A stretch of DNA of 48,836 nucleotides from Thioalkalivibrio thiocyanoxidans ARh2 (GCF_000385215.1 NZ_ARQK01000038.1:1-48836), one strand, 5' to 3'. Positions 25,920-40,047 are shown, counted from the first letter of the stretch. The notes: a model not told the origin generated them from the letters alone. A program made the numbers and translations.

Positions 25920-27332
25920 TCAGTAGCGGTAGTGTTCCGGCTTGAACGGACCATCCACCGGCAGACCCAGGTACTTGGCCTGATCGTCGGTCAGACGGGT
26001 CAGGTTGGCACCCAGCTTCTTCAGGTGCAGCTGCGCGACCTTCTCGTCCAGGTGCTTCGGCAGCACGTAGACGTTCTTGTCGTACTGGTCACCCTTAGTC
26101 CACAGCTCGATCTGAGCCAGGGTCTGGTTGGTGAAGGAGTTGGACATCACGAAGCTCGGATGACCGGTGCCGCAGCCCAGGTTCACCAGGCGGCCTTCGG
26201 CCAGCATGATGATCCGGTTGCCGTTCGGCAGGATGATGTGGTCAACCTGCGGCTTGATGTTTTCCCACTCGTACTTGCGCATCGCGGCCACGGCGATCTC
26301 GGAGTCGAAGTGACCGATGTTGCAGACGATGGCCTGGTCCTTCATGCGGGTCATGTGATCTTCGGTGATCACGTCCTTGTTACCGGTGGCGGTAACGAAG
26401 ATCTCGGCCTTGTCGGCGGCCTCGTCCATCGTGACCACGCGGAAGCCTTCCATCGAGGCCTGCAGGGCGCAGATCGGGTCGATCTCGGTGATCCACACGG
26501 TGGCACCCAGGCCGGCCAGCGACTGGGCGGCACCCTTGCCGACGTCACCATAACCGGCGACCACGGCGATCTTGCCCGCGATCATCACGTCGGTGGCGCG
26601 CTTGATGGAGTCCACGGTGGACTCGCGGCAGCCGTACAGGTTGTCGAACTTGGACTTGGTGACCGAGTCGTTGACGTTGATCGCCGGGAAGGCCAGCTCG
26701 CCATCCTTCGCCATCTGGTACAGGCGATGGACACCGGTGGTGGTCTCTTCGGTCACGCCCTGGATCTTGGCGAGTTGCTCGGAGTACCAGTTCGGCTGCT
26801 TGGCGAGACGATCCTTGATCGAGGCAAACAGGGCGATCTCTTCTTCGTTCTCCGGGTTGGAGATGACGGACTGGTCCTTCTCGGCCTTGGCGCCGATGTG
26901 CAGGAGCAGCGTGGCGTCACCACCGTCGTCCAGGATCATGTTGGCGCCGCCGTCGAATTCAAAGATGCGGTGGCAGTAGTCCCAGTACTCTTCCAGGGTC
27001 TCGCCCTTCACGGCGAACACGGGGGTGCCGTTGTCGGCGATCGCGGCCGCGGCATGGTCCTGGGTGGAGTAGATGTTGCAGGAGGCCCAGCGCACGTCGG
27101 CACCCAGGGCTTCCAGGGTCTGGATCAGGACCGCGGTCTGGATGGTCATGTGCAGGGAACCGGCGATCTTCGCGCCCTTCAGCGGTTTGGAGGCCGCGAA
27201 CTCTTCGCGCGTCTGGATCAGACCGGGCATTTCGGTCTCGGCGATCGCAATTTCCTTGCGGCCGAACTCGGCAAGGTTAATGTCCTTGACGACGTAATCG
27301 GTCGTTTTCTTGTCGTTCATCACAGCATTCAT
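25920..27332 (-). CDS. ahcY: Adenosylhomocysteinase
   Basis: Hydrolyses S-adenosylhomocysteine to adenosine and homocysteine, clearing the inhibitory by-product of methylation. The 470-residue protein has [36 protein letters not shown], the NAD loop [16 protein letters not shown], and the C-terminal FKPEHYRY seen across the family. Length fits the long bacterial form with an insertion. Start is the ATG at the first Met (MNAVMNDKK); a second ATG lies four codons in. It sits directly behind an S-adenosylhomocysteine riboswitch. Confidence 0.97.
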   Translation of the reverse strand: MNAVMNDKKTTDYVVKDINLAEFGRKEIAIAETEMPGLIQTREEFAASKPLKGAKIAGSLHMTIQTAVLIQTLEALGADVRWASCNIYSTQDHAAAAIADNGTPVFAVKGETLEEYWDYCHRIFEFDGGANMILDDGGDATLLLHIGAKAEKDQSVISNPENEEEIALFASIKDRLAKQPNWYSEQLAKIQGVTEETTTGVHRLYQMAKDGELAFPAINVNDSVTKSKFDNLYGCRESTVDSIKRATDVMIAGKIAVVAGYGDVGKGAAQSLAGLGATVWITEIDPICALQASMEGFRVVTMDEAADKAEIFVTATGNKDVITEDHMTRMKDQAIVCNIGHFDSEIAVAAMRKYEWENIKPQVDHIILPNGNRIIMLAEGRLVNLGCGTGHPSFVMSNSFTNQTLAQIELWTKGDQYDKNVYVLPKHLDEKVAQLHLKKLGANLTRLTDDQAKYLGLPVDGPFKPEHYRY

Positions 27333-27354
27333 GGATCAACTTCTCCGTCTATCT

Positions 27355-27435
27355 GGATGAGCGCCGTGTTCACGTTTCAGGGGAACATCCGGCTGAGCCT
27401 GACGGTTAAACCGCTGCAGCGCTCCTCAGCCGGAT
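27355..27435 (-). promoter_or_regulatory. S-adenosylhomocysteine (SAH) riboswitch upstream of ahcY
   Basis: The minus-strand leader contains the conserved SAH-aptamer blocks in order: GAGGAGCGCTGCAGCGG (27415-27431), AGGCTCAGCCGG closing the outer stem with CCGGCTGAGG, and AACACGGCGCTCATCC (27355-27370) pairing with GAGCGC as a pseudoknot. Gene context (ahcY, 22 bases downstream) is the classic one. SAH binding is known to turn ahcY expression on. The stems are visible by eye; no covariance search was run. Confidence 0.9.
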
Positions 27436-27466
27436 GGGTATTTCGCTTACAAAATGTCGGGTGCTC

Positions 27467-28639
<1,173 letters not shown>

Positions 28640-28654
28640 TAGCGTTCCTTTGTG

Positions 28655-28687
28655 GGTCGTTTCGATTTAGTTTTGCGCAAAACGACC
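28655..28687 (-). promoter_or_regulatory. Palindromic candidate operator or leader hairpin upstream of metK
   Basis: GTTTTGCGCAAAAC (28670-28683) is a perfect 14-bp palindrome 31 bases before the metK ATG. It overlaps a second inverted repeat, GGTCGTTT/AAACGACC (28655-28662 and 28680-28687). It could be a transcription-factor operator or a leader with two mutually exclusive hairpins. I do not recognise it as a known SAM riboswitch. Confidence 0.4.
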
Positions 28688-28995
28688 AGTACTGTAACGC
28701 AACTCGACGAGATTTTCTAAGCCCCCCTCCCGGTGTTTCTGCAGCCCCGGGCAGCGCGAATGACTTCGAGACCGCGTTCTGGTGCGCCCTGGCGTCGACT
28801 TGCCCCGATCGCGGAAAGTGGCCAAAATGCATCGCCTTTGCTGGGGCTGCTCGGGCCGTTCCGTGTCTTTGAGCGCCGGCAGGATCTGAGTGCCCTCGAT
28901 CGGTCGACCTGTCCGGGTCCGGCCGCCGCTGGCGCCCCGCGCCGCTGATCGCCGCCAGCCGACCCAACACTATTTCGAAAGAGCAGGAGTTCAGC
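28688..28995. promoter_or_regulatory. Divergent metK/tktA intergenic region
   Basis: About 300 bases without a supported gene. A possible tktA promoter is TTGCCC (28800-28805), 17-base spacer, CAAAAT (28823-28828), 4 of 6 matches each. It would give a leader of ~160 bases. AGAGCAGGAG before the tktA ATG is a good ribosome-binding site. A CbbR-type control would be expected if this is a Calvin-cycle operon, but I cannot point to a convincing operator. Confidence 0.3.
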
Positions 28996-32045
<3,050 letters not shown>

Positions 32046-32052
32046 GGCCTGA

Positions 32053-32090
32053 CGGCCGGGCCCAGCCGGGGTCCGGCCGTGTTTCTCTTC
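32053..32090 (+). terminator. Stem-loop between gap and pgk
   Basis: CGGCCGGGCCC (32053-32063) pairs with GGGTCCGGCCG (32069-32079) as an 11-bp stem with one G-T pair, followed by TGTTTCTCTTCC. The tract is mixed rather than pure T. It may be a partial terminator or an mRNA-processing/stability hairpin setting the gap:pgk ratio. Confidence 0.45.
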
Positions 32091-32174
32091 CCGGGTCCAG
32101 AGGCCTGGGGCCAGTCCCCGCGGGGGCTAGCCCGAAGCCTTTTTCCTTTTCAACGAATTTCGAGAGGTACTCCC

Positions 32175-33353
32175 ATGTCTGTCATCAAGATGACCGATCT
32201 CGACCTGAACGGCCGCCGCGTACTGGTGCGCCAGGACCTGAACGTGCCGGTGAAGGGCGGCAAGGTCACCTCCGACGCCCGTATCCGTGCGAGCCTCGAG
32301 ACCGTGCAGAAGGCGCTGGACGGCGGTGCTGCGGTGATGCTGATGTCGCACCTGGGCCGCCCGACCGAGGGCGAGTTCTCCGAGGAGGATTCCCTGGCCC
32401 CGGTCGCCGAGCACATGGCCGGCCTGCTGGGCCGCGAAGTGCGCCTGGTGCGGGATTACCTCGATGGTGTGGACGCCCAGCCGGGTGAGGTCATCCTGCT
32501 CGAAAACGTCCGCTTCAACGCCGGCGAGAAGAAGGATGACGAGGCGCTCGCCAAGAAGTATGCGGCCCTGTGCGACGTATTCGTGATGGATGCCTTCGGC
32601 ACCGCCCACCGTGCCCAGGCCTCGACCCATGGCGTGGCGAAGTTTGCGCCGCAGGCCTGCGCCGGCCCGCTGCTGGCCAAGGAGCTGGAGGCCCTGGGCA
32701 AGGCGCTGGAGACCCCGAAGCGTCCGCTGGTGGCCATCGTGGGTGGCTCCAAGGTTTCGACCAAGCTGACCGTCCTGGAGTCGCTGTCCAATGTGGTGGA
32801 CCAGCTGATTGTCGGCGGCGGTATCGCGAACACCTTCATCGCCGCCCAGGGCCACGGGGTCGGCAAGTCCCTGTACGAGGCCGATCTGGTCGACGAGTCC
32901 AGGCGCCTGATGGAGGCCGCCCGCGCCAAGGGCGGCGAGATCCCGGTGCCGACCGACGTGACCGTGGGCAAGGAATTCTCCGAGTCGACCCCGGCCGAGA
33001 CCAAGTCCGTGGATGCGGTGGCCGATGACGACATGATCTTCGACGTCGGCCCCGAGACCGCGGCGACCTATGCCGAGGCCCTGCGCAATGCCGGCACCAT
33101 CGTCTGGAACGGCCCGGTCGGCGTGTTCGAGTTCGACCAGTTCGCCGCCGGCACCAAGGCCCTGGGTGAGGCGATCGCCGAGAGCAATGCGTTCTCCATC
33201 GCCGGTGGTGGTGACACCCTGGCCGCGATCGACAAGTACAACCTGGCCGACCGCATCAGCTATATCTCCACCGGTGGCGGTGCCTTCCTGGAGTTCCTGG
33301 AAGGCAAGACCCTGCCGGCCGTCGCCATCCTGGAAGAGCGCGCCCGCGGCTGA
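32175..33353 (+). CDS. pgk: Phosphoglycerate kinase
   Basis: Phosphoryl transfer between 1,3-bisphosphoglycerate and ADP. The 392-residue form starts [20 protein letters not shown], matching the family N-terminus; the frame is open 96 bases upstream but without homology. Motifs: [49 protein letters not shown] and [19 protein letters not shown] before the ATG acts as ribosome site. Gap and pyk flank it on the same strand. Confidence 0.97.
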   Translation: MSVIKMTDLDLNGRRVLVRQDLNVPVKGGKVTSDARIRASLETVQKALDGGAAVMLMSHLGRPTEGEFSEEDSLAPVAEHMAGLLGREVRLVRDYLDGVDAQPGEVILLENVRFNAGEKKDDEALAKKYAALCDVFVMDAFGTAHRAQASTHGVAKFAPQACAGPLLAKELEALGKALETPKRPLVAIVGGSKVSTKLTVLESLSNVVDQLIVGGGIANTFIAAQGHGVGKSLYEADLVDESRRLMEAARAKGGEIPVPTDVTVGKEFSESTPAETKSVDAVADDDMIFDVGPETAATYAEALRNAGTIVWNGPVGVFEFDQFAAGTKALGEAIAESNAFSIAGGGDTLAAIDKYNLADRISYISTGGGAFLEFLEGKTLPAVAILEERARG

Positions 33354-33362
33354 TGCCCGGCG

Positions 33363-33384
33363 CGCTCTCCGCTGACGGAGAGCG
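33363..33384 (+). promoter_or_regulatory. Hairpin sequestering the pyk ribosome-binding site
   Basis: CGCTCTCCG (33363-33371) and CGGAGAGCG (33376-33384) form a perfect 9-bp stem with loop CTGA. The 3' arm contains GGAGAG (33377-33382), the only good Shine-Dalgarno for the pyk ATG at 33391 (8-base spacing). Folding would hide it, so pyk translation may depend on unfolding by upstream ribosomes or a factor. Structure seen by eye; effect inferred. Confidence 0.55.
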
Positions 33385-33390
33385 ACGCGG

Positions 33391-34821
33391 ATGAGACGTA
33401 CCAAGATCGTGGCCACCCTCGGGCCGGCCACGGATACCGACGAGGCCATGGAGGCCATCATTCGGGCCGGCGTGGATGTCGTCCGTCTGAACTTCTCCCA
33501 TGGCGATCCGGACGACCACCGTGCCCGTCTGAAGCGCCTGCGCGCCGCGGCGGGCCGTGTTGGCCGCTGCGTCGGCGTCCTTGGCGATCTCCAGGGCCCG
33601 AAGATCCGTATTGACCGCTTTCGCGAAGGCAAGGTCCTGCTGCAGGAAGGCGCGCCGTTCGCGCTGGACGCGGATCTTGATCGCGATGCGGGGGATGAGA
33701 CCCAGGTCGGGCTGACCTACAAGGAGCTGCCGCAGGACGTCCGCCCCGATGACGTCCTCTTGCTGGACGACGGGCGTATTGTGCTCAAGGTGAGCGCGGT
33801 CAACGGCGGGCGGATCGAAACGACCGTCGTGGTCGGGGGCGAGCTGTCCAACAACAAGGGCATCAACCGCCAGGGCGGTGGCCTCTCCGCTCCGGCCATC
33901 ACCGACAAGGATCGCGAAGACATCCGCCTGGCGGCCGAGCTGCAGGTGGACTACCTGGCGGTCTCCTTCCCTCGCTCGGCACAGGACCTGCACCTGGCGC
34001 GCAGCCTGCTGCAGGATGCCGGCTGGGAGGCCGGGGTCTGCGCGAAGATCGAGCGTTCCGAGGCCCTGGACGTGATCGACGAGATCATCGCCGCATCCGA
34101 AGTGATCATGATCGCCCGCGGAGACCTGGGCGTGGAGATCGGAGACGCCGAGCTGCCCGGGGTGCAGAAGACCCTGATCTCGCGGGCGCGTACGCTCAAT
34201 CGTCTGGTGATTACAGCGACCCAGATGATGGAGACCATGATCCAGAACCCGATCCCGACGCGCGCCGAGGTGTTCGATGTCGCCAATGCGGTGCTCGACG
34301 GGACGGATGCGGTGATGCTGTCGGGTGAGACCGCGACCGGTCGCTACCCGGACCGTGTGGTCGAGAGCATGCACCGAATCTGCGAGGCTGCCGAGCGCCA
34401 GCGCGCCGCACGCCAGTCGGACCATCGCATGGACTCGACCTTTGGCCGCGTGGACGAGGCCATCGCGATGGCTACGATGTACACCGCGAACCACCTGGAC
34501 GTTGCGGCGATTGCCGCGTTGACCGAATCCGGCGCCACCGCCCTGTGGATGTCGCGTATCAGTTCCGGCATTCCGATCTACGCGCTGACCCAGCACGAGT
34601 CCACCAGCCGCCGCATGACACTTTATCGCGGGGTTTATCCGGTCATCATCAGCACCATGCCCCAGAGCCACGAGAGCGTGAACCGTGAGGCGGTCAACTT
34701 GCTCCAGGCCGAGGGCGTCGTGCAGGATGGCGGGCTGGTTATCATTACCAAGGGTGATCTGCAGGGCGAACATGGTGGAACGAACGCCATGAAGATCGTG
34801 CGCGTTGGCGACGAGCTGTGA
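33391..34821 (+). CDS. pyk: Pyruvate kinase
   Basis: Converts phosphoenolpyruvate and ADP to pyruvate and ATP. The 476-residue product begins RRTKIVATLGPATDT and has NFSHGDPDDH, GDLQGPKIRIDRF, MIARGDLGVEIG, ITATQMMETMIQNP and DAVMLSGETATGRYP, covering substrate, Mg/K and nucleotide sites. It lies 37 bases after pgk with its ribosome site in a hairpin, and 69 bases before fba. A catabolic enzyme embedded among Calvin/gluconeogenic genes would benefit from separate control. Confidence 0.97.
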   Translation: MRRTKIVATLGPATDTDEAMEAIIRAGVDVVRLNFSHGDPDDHRARLKRLRAAAGRVGRCVGVLGDLQGPKIRIDRFREGKVLLQEGAPFALDADLDRDAGDETQVGLTYKELPQDVRPDDVLLLDDGRIVLKVSAVNGGRIETTVVVGGELSNNKGINRQGGGLSAPAITDKDREDIRLAAELQVDYLAVSFPRSAQDLHLARSLLQDAGWEAGVCAKIERSEALDVIDEIIAASEVIMIARGDLGVEIGDAELPGVQKTLISRARTLNRLVITATQMMETMIQNPIPTRAEVFDVANAVLDGTDAVMLSGETATGRYPDRVVESMHRICEAAERQRAARQSDHRMDSTFGRVDEAIAMATMYTANHLDVAAIAALTESGATALWMSRISSGIPIYALTQHESTSRRMTLYRGVYPVIISTMPQSHESVNREAVNLLQAEGVVQDGGLVIITKGDLQGEHGGTNAMKIVRVGDEL

Positions 34822-34890
34822 ACGCGCGACTCCCCCTGGCAAACCCGAGATTTTTCACTACATCAGTCCGATCCCGTTAAGGAGGAACCC

Positions 34891-35955
34891 ATGGCACTGA
34901 TCTCCCTTCGCCAGCTACTGGACCATGCCGCCGAGCATGGCTACGGCATGCCGGCCTACAACGCGAACAACATGGAACAGGTCCACTCGATCATGGAAGC
35001 GGCCGCCGCGGTCGACTCCCCGGTGATCATTCAGGCCTCCGCCGGTGCGCGCAAGTACGCCGGCGAGCCCTTCCTGCGCCACAACATCATCGCCGCCATC
35101 GAGCAGTACCCGGACATCCCGGTCGTGCTGCATCAGGACCACGGTTCCGAGCCGGCGGTCTGCCTGCGCTCCATCCAGTCCGGCTTCAGCTCGGTGATGA
35201 TGGACGGCTCGCTGATGCCCGACATGAAGACCCCGGCCAGCTACGACTACAACCGTGACGTGACCGCCAAGGTCGCCGAGATGGCGCACTCCTGCGGCGT
35301 GTCCGTGGAAGGCGAGCTGGGCTGCCTGGGTTCGCTGGAAACCGGCATGGCCGGCGAGGAAGACGGCTCCGGTGCCGAGGGCAAGCTGTCCCACGATCAG
35401 CTGCTGACCGATCCGGACGAGGCCGCCGACTTCGTGAAGAACACCAAGTGCGATGCCCTGGCGATCGCCATCGGTACGTCTCACGGCGCCTACAAGTTCA
35501 CCCGTCCGCCGACCGGTGACATCCTGGCCATCGAGCGCATCAAGGAGATTCATAACCGCATCCCGGATACGCATCTGGTCATGCACGGTTCTTCCTCGGT
35601 GCCGCAGGAGTGGCTGGAAATCATCAACAAGTACGGTGGCGACATGGGCGAGACCTATGGCGTGCCGGTTGAAGAGATCCAGGAAGGCATCAAGCACGGC
35701 GTGCGCAAGGTCAACATCGACACCGACCTGCGCATGGCCTCCACCGGCGCGGTGCGCAAGTTCCTCGCGGAAAACCCGAAGGAATTCGACCCGCGCAAAT
35801 TCCTGAAGGCCTCCACCGCGGCCATGAAGGACATCTGCCAGGCGCGTTACGAGGCCTTCGGTTGCGCCGGCATGGCGTCCAAGATCAAGCCGATCTCGCT
35901 GGACGACATGGTCGCTCGCTACAAGAGCGGCGAGCTGGATCCGAAGGTCAACTGA
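34891..35955 (+). CDS. fba: Class II fructose-1,6-bisphosphate aldolase (CbbA type)
   Basis: Zinc-dependent aldolase of glycolysis and the Calvin cycle. The 354-residue protein has [18 protein letters not shown], metal-binding [36 protein letters not shown] and [12 protein letters not shown]. The sequence pattern is that of the CbbA/FbaB-like class II group common in autotrophic proteobacteria. An ideal TAAGGAGGAA lies before the ATG. Last gene of the operon, ended by a strong terminator 20 bases after the stop. Confidence 0.96.
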   Translation: MALISLRQLLDHAAEHGYGMPAYNANNMEQVHSIMEAAAAVDSPVIIQASAGARKYAGEPFLRHNIIAAIEQYPDIPVVLHQDHGSEPAVCLRSIQSGFSSVMMDGSLMPDMKTPASYDYNRDVTAKVAEMAHSCGVSVEGELGCLGSLETGMAGEEDGSGAEGKLSHDQLLTDPDEAADFVKNTKCDALAIAIGTSHGAYKFTRPPTGDILAIERIKEIHNRIPDTHLVMHGSSSVPQEWLEIINKYGGDMGETYGVPVEEIQEGIKHGVRKVNIDTDLRMASTGAVRKFLAENPKEFDPRKFLKASTAAMKDICQARYEAFGCAGMASKIKPISLDDMVARYKSGELDPKVN

Positions 35956-35974
35956 TCTGCGGATCGCAGCACGG

Positions 35975-36001
35975 AAAAGGGGGCTTCGGCCCCCTTTTTT
36001 T
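35975..36001 (+). terminator. Rho-independent terminator after fba
   Basis: AAAAGGGGGC-TTCG-GCCCCCTTTT followed by further Ts: a 10-bp stem, UUCG tetraloop and T-tract, 20 bases downstream of the fba stop. It clearly ends the tktA-fba transcription unit before the SYLF gene. Confidence 0.93.
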
Positions 36002-36044
36002 ATGCGATGATGTCGCCCACCGAACCATCCGGAGCGTTCATCCA

Positions 36045-36848
36045 ATGCCGCGACTGATCCACTTTTGTCTGACGGTTCTGGTGGTGGCTGCCCTGTCCGC
36101 GACCGCCCACGCAAACCCGTTCAGCCGCGAGGTTGATCCGCAGGACGTTGTCGATCGGGCGAAGGTCACGCTGGAGCGTCTCGCCACACACCCCGAATAC
36201 GAGCACCTCAAGGAAGACCTGCGCACCGCCCGCGGTGTCGTTATCTTCCCGCGTATCGCTCGTGGTGCCTTCCTGGTGGGCGGCTCCGGAGGCCTGGGGG
36301 TGTTCCTGGCCTGGGACGAGGACAAGGGTGACTACTCCCCGGTCGCCTTCTACTCCATGGGGTCCGTGAGCTTCGGCATGCAGTTCGGCGGTGACGCCGC
36401 CGAGGTGGTGATGGTCGCGCGTACCCAGGATGCGGTCGACTCGATGTTCGGTTCGGCCATCCGCCTCGGGGCCGATGCCTCCGTCGCCGCCGGGCCGGTA
36501 GGGGCCGGGCGCGGGTCCACACCAACCGCGGACTTCCTGTCCTATTCGCGCGCGCGGGGGGCCTATCTGGGCATGAGCTTCTCCGGCTCGCGCCTGACCG
36601 TACGCGACGATTTCAACGAGGCGTACTACGGCGAGGCGCAGCGACCGGTGCACATCATCGAGAGCCGCCGCGTGGATCACGCCGGGACGCGCGAGCTGCG
36701 TGACCTGCTGGCCTCGTTCCGTCAGTCCGAAGAGGCCGCAGAACCCGGTGCCGGGGACGGTGACATGCGCCCGGATCAGACCCTGGACGAGGTCACGCCG
36801 GGCGAGGGCGGCATCCGCCAGGACGACTTCCAGGTCGAGAGCTTCTGA
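36045..36848 (+). CDS. SYLF (YSC84-type) lipid-binding domain protein, exported
   Basis: A 267-residue protein with a signal peptide (residues ~1-24, LTVLVVAALSATAHA then NPFS). The body matches the SYLF/YSC84 family: VDRAKVTLERL, RTARGVVIFPRIARGAFLVG, GGSGGLGVFLA, FGMQFGGDAAEVVMV, and AYLGMSFSGSRLTVRDDFNE. SYLF domains bind phosphoinositides in eukaryotes; bacterial members are periplasmic and of unknown role. I start at the ATG directly before the signal peptide. The acidic tail overlaps the convergent bioD gene by 73 bases. Confidence 0.85.
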   Translation: MPRLIHFCLTVLVVAALSATAHANPFSREVDPQDVVDRAKVTLERLATHPEYEHLKEDLRTARGVVIFPRIARGAFLVGGSGGLGVFLAWDEDKGDYSPVAFYSMGSVSFGMQFGGDAAEVVMVARTQDAVDSMFGSAIRLGADASVAAGPVGAGRGSTPTADFLSYSRARGAYLGMSFSGSRLTVRDDFNEAYYGEAQRPVHIIESRRVDHAGTRELRDLLASFRQSEEAAEPGAGDGDMRPDQTLDEVTPGEGGIRQDDFQVESF

Positions 36849-37492
36849 GTCGCATCCTCCGGGGTTATCCCCTCCGGCAGCGAGAGGATGGGCGCGGGGG
36901 TGTGCCGGGCCAGTGCGCTCGCGTTGTCCAGCAGGGGGTCGGCATCGGCGCGGCGCCGGTTGAGCACGATCCCGGCCAGTTGCAGGCCACGCCGTTCCAG
37001 GGCCTCCAGCGTCAGCAGACAGGTGTTCAGAACGCCCAGCCGGTCCTCGGCGACCAGCAGCACCGGAAGGCCCAGCGCCTGCGCCAGATCGGCGTTCAGG
37101 CCATCGCTGCACAGCGGCGAATAGAACCCGCCCGCGCCCTCCACCAGCCGGGGGGCATCGCCCGGTGCCTCGCAGGCCCGGGCCAGTTCTGCGACCGTCA
37201 GCTGCACACCCTGGCGCGCAGCGGCCTGATCGGGTGCCAGTGCATCGGGGAACCGCCAGGGCGTCACCTGCTCCACGGCGCTCGCAGAAAGCCCGGCCGC
37301 TGCGGTCAGCGCTGCGCCGTCCTCGGGGAACAGCGCGCCGTCGCGTTCCGGACAGCCGGATTCCACCGGCTTGCGCGGCTGTGGAGACAGGCCCTCGGCG
37401 CGCCAGGCCGCCAGCAGGGCACAGCCGACAAAGGTCTTGCCGACTGCGGTATCGCTCCCGGTAACAAACAGGCCCTGTGGCACGTCGCTCAT
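36776..37492 (-). CDS. bioD: Dethiobiotin synthetase
   Basis: ATP-dependent ring closure making dethiobiotin from diaminopelargonate and CO2. The 238 residues begin [20 protein letters not shown] (P-loop), then QPRKPVESG and [12 protein letters not shown]. The last ~25 residues ([16 protein letters not shown]...) are read from the strand opposite the SYLF 3' end and look like a non-homologous extension after a lost stop. The start overlaps the purC stop by four bases. Other bio genes are not in this window. Confidence 0.93.
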   Translation of the reverse strand: MSDVPQGLFVTGSDTAVGKTFVGCALLAAWRAEGLSPQPRKPVESGCPERDGALFPEDGAALTAAAGLSASAVEQVTPWRFPDALAPDQAAARQGVQLTVAELARACEAPGDAPRLVEGAGGFYSPLCSDGLNADLAQALGLPVLLVAEDRLGVLNTCLLTLEALERRGLQLAGIVLNRRRADADPLLDNASALARHTPAPILSLPEGITPEDATQKLSTWKSSWRMPPSPGVTSSRV

Positions 37493-38385
37493 GCGTCGCG
37501 GGTCAGCCGTTCCAGGGCCTCGCGGTAGCGCGCGGCCGTTTGCTCCGCGACCTCGGGCGGCAGCTCGGGTCCGGGGGCGGTCTTGTCCCAGTCCAGGGTC
37601 TCGAGATAATCGCGCACGTACTGCTTGTCGAAGGACTCGGGGCTGCGGCCTGGCGCATATTGATCGGCCGGCCAGAAGCGCGAGGAATCGGGTGTGAGGA
37701 CCTCGTCGATCAGGTGCAGGGCCCCGTTCGCGTCCACCCCGAACTCGAATTTGGTATCGGCGATGATGATCCCGCGCTCGGCCGCGTAGTCGCGCGCCAT
37801 CGCGTAGATCGCCAGTGCGGCGTCGCGTACCTGTCGGGCCTGTTTCTCGCCGATCGTCTCCACCACGGTCGCGAAGTCGATGTTCGCGTCATGATCGCCG
37901 ACCGCCGCCTTGGTGCTCGGGGTGAAGATCGCCTCCGGCAGCTTCGAGGCCAGTTCCAGACCGGCCGGCAGCGGGATGCCGCAGACCGCGCCGCTGGCCT
38001 GGTAGTCCTTCCAGCCGGACCCGATCAGGTAGCCGCGCACCACGGCCTCCACCGGCAGCGCCTCGAGCCGGCGAATCACCAGACTGCGGCCCTCCAGTGG
38101 CGCCCGGATCGCCGGGTCGGGGACCACCTGCTCCAGCGGGATGTCGGTCAGCTGGTTGGGGATGCCCAGCTCGCGTTCCACCTTGTGCATCCAGAACTCG
38201 GTAATCGCGGTCAGCATGCGCCCCTTGCCCGGAATGGGGGTGGGCAGGATCACGTCAAAGGCCGACAGGCGGTCGGTGGTGACCATCAGCCAGTGGTCGG
38301 CATCGATCGCGTACAGGTCGCGCACCTTGCCGCGATGGACCAGTTCGAGATCGGGGATTTGGCTTTCCAGCAGGGCGTCGCTCAT
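37489..38385 (-). CDS. purC: Phosphoribosylaminoimidazole-succinocarboxamide synthase
   Basis: SAICAR synthetase of purine synthesis. The 298-residue protein is the long form found in pseudomonads and fungi rather than the ~237-residue E. coli type. Motifs: [61 protein letters not shown] and [13 protein letters not shown]. It lies 27 bases after rimO and its stop overlaps the bioD start (ATGA). Confidence 0.96.
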   Translation of the reverse strand: MSDALLESQIPDLELVHRGKVRDLYAIDADHWLMVTTDRLSAFDVILPTPIPGKGRMLTAITEFWMHKVERELGIPNQLTDIPLEQVVPDPAIRAPLEGRSLVIRRLEALPVEAVVRGYLIGSGWKDYQASGAVCGIPLPAGLELASKLPEAIFTPSTKAAVGDHDANIDFATVVETIGEKQARQVRDAALAIYAMARDYAAERGIIIADTKFEFGVDANGALHLIDEVLTPDSSRFWPADQYAPGRSPESFDKQYVRDYLETLDWDKTAPGPELPPEVAEQTAARYREALERLTRDA

Positions 38386-38412
38386 CAGTGCTTCCGTTCG
38401 GTCGGCTTGTGG

Positions 38413-39774
38413 TCAGTCGTCTGGCAGTTCGGCGATCAGGTCGTGCTCGTCGGTGTCGGTGATCGCGACCTCGATGAAGTCCCCGATATCCACCGACTCC
38501 GGGTCGACCCCGGCCACGCGAATCACGCCGTCGATCTCCGGGGCTTCCGCGGCCGAGCGGGCAATCACGGTCCCGTCCGCGTGCACCTCGTCGACCAGCA
38601 CCACCGGCTGGCTGCCGATCCGGCGGCGCAGACGCTCGGCGCTGATCCGGGCCTGCACGTCCATGAAGCGCGCCAGGCGCTCCTCGCGCACGGCCTCCGG
38701 CACCGGGTCCGGCAGGTCGTTGGCCACCGCGCCCTCCACCGGCGAGTAGGCAAAGGCCCCGACGCGGTCGAGCTGCGCCTCGCGCAGGAACTCCAGCAGG
38801 GTCTCGAACTCGGCCTCGGTCTCGCCCGGAAAGCCCACGATAAACGTCGAGCGCAGCGTCAGGTCGGGGACCTGCTCGCGCCAGCTCGCAATGCGTTCCA
38901 GCACGCGCTCGGCGGCGGCCGGGCGGCGCATCGCCTTGAGTACCCGGGGGTGGCCATGCTGCAGCGGCATGTCCAGGTACGGCAGGATCCCGCCGTCCTC
39001 GCCCGAACCCATCAGCGGGATCAGCCGATCCACATGCGGGTAGGGGTAGACATAGTGCAGGCGCACCCAGATGCCGAGCTGGCCCAGCGCCTCGGCCAGG
39101 TGGGCGATGTCGGAACGGACCGGGCGCCCGCCATGGAAGCCGGTGCGGTACTTCACGTCCACGCCATAGGCCGAGGTGTCCTGCGAGATCACCAGGATCT
39201 CGCGCACGCCGGCCGCGGCCAGGCGTTCCGCTTCGGCCAGTACCTCGCCGATCGGGCGGCTGACCAGGTCGCCACGCAGGCTGGGGATGATGCAGAAGCT
39301 GCAGCGGTGGTTGCAGCCCTCGGAGATCTTCAGATAGGCGTAGTGGCGCGGGGTCAGGCGGATGCCCTGCGGCGGCACGAGTGACTCGAACGGGGTCGCC
39401 GGCGGCGGCAGGTGTTCGTGCACCGCGCCGACGACTTCCTCGTAGGCATGCGGCCCGGTGACCGCGAGCACACCCGGGTGGGTCTCGTGGATGCGTTCGG
39501 CATCCTTGCCCAGACAGCCGGTCACGATTACCCGGCCGTTGGCATCCAGGGCCTCGCCGATCGCGTCCAGGGATTCGGCCACCGCATCGTCGATAAAGCC
39601 GCAGGTATTGACCACCACCAGGTCCGCGCCGTCGTAGTCGGCGGCGATCTCGTAGCCCTCGGCGCGCAGGCGCGTGAGGATCTGCTCGGAGTCCACCAGG
39701 GCCTTCGGGCAGCCGAGGCTGACAAAGCCCACGCGCTGCGCGCTGTCAGGGGACGGGGTGTTGCTTTTGTTCAC
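38413..39774 (-). CDS. rimO: Ribosomal protein S12 methylthiotransferase RimO
   Basis: Radical-SAM enzyme adding a methylthio group to Asp-88/89 of ribosomal protein S12. The 453 residues begin an UPF0004 domain ([19 protein letters not shown]) with a second-cluster cysteine in VVNTCGF and a third in VTGCLGKDA. The radical-SAM triad is in [13 protein letters not shown], with [11 protein letters not shown] in the barrel and a C-terminal TRAM domain. It starts the rimO-purC-bioD minus-strand run. Confidence 0.96.
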   Translation of the reverse strand: MNKSNTPSPDSAQRVGFVSLGCPKALVDSEQILTRLRAEGYEIAADYDGADLVVVNTCGFIDDAVAESLDAIGEALDANGRVIVTGCLGKDAERIHETHPGVLAVTGPHAYEEVVGAVHEHLPPPATPFESLVPPQGIRLTPRHYAYLKISEGCNHRCSFCIIPSLRGDLVSRPIGEVLAEAERLAAAGVREILVISQDTSAYGVDVKYRTGFHGGRPVRSDIAHLAEALGQLGIWVRLHYVYPYPHVDRLIPLMGSGEDGGILPYLDMPLQHGHPRVLKAMRRPAAAERVLERIASWREQVPDLTLRSTFIVGFPGETEAEFETLLEFLREAQLDRVGAFAYSPVEGAVANDLPDPVPEAVREERLARFMDVQARISAERLRRRIGSQPVVLVDEVHADGTVIARSAAEAPEIDGVIRVAGVDPESVDIGDFIEVAITDTDEHDLIAELPDD

Positions 39775-39943
39775 AGTGCGTTATCGCCTTCTGGGGGTTG
39801 CTCCAGGCGCGCCGAAACCCGGGCGCGCGGGCTGGTTTTTACCCAGATTGTTCTTTTGGTTTAACGGGTTGCGTAGGCCGGTCGCCGATCAAGGGCCGAC
39901 TCCGGTGTGTCCCGTGGCCCCTTGGTTGGCAGCCGCTGACAAT

Positions 39944-39964
39944 TCGTCCACAAGGTTATCCACA
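39944..39964 (+). promoter_or_regulatory. DnaA-box pair upstream of rpmE
   Basis: TTATCCACA (39956-39964) is a perfect DnaA box. TCGTCCACA (39944-39952), 12 bases upstream in the same orientation, matches 7 of 9. They lie in the 337-base region between rimO and rpmE. The rest of this region holds a GACTTGCG/CGCAAGTC hairpin (40003-40029) and the rpmE promoter. A lone box can occur by chance. Confidence 0.4.
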
Positions 39965-40047
39965 AGCCGCCCTGGGCCCCTCGAAGGGGCGGGGTCTTCA
40001 AGGACTTGCGTCCGCGAGACCCGCAAGTCGCCCTCCAGGGCGGACCT

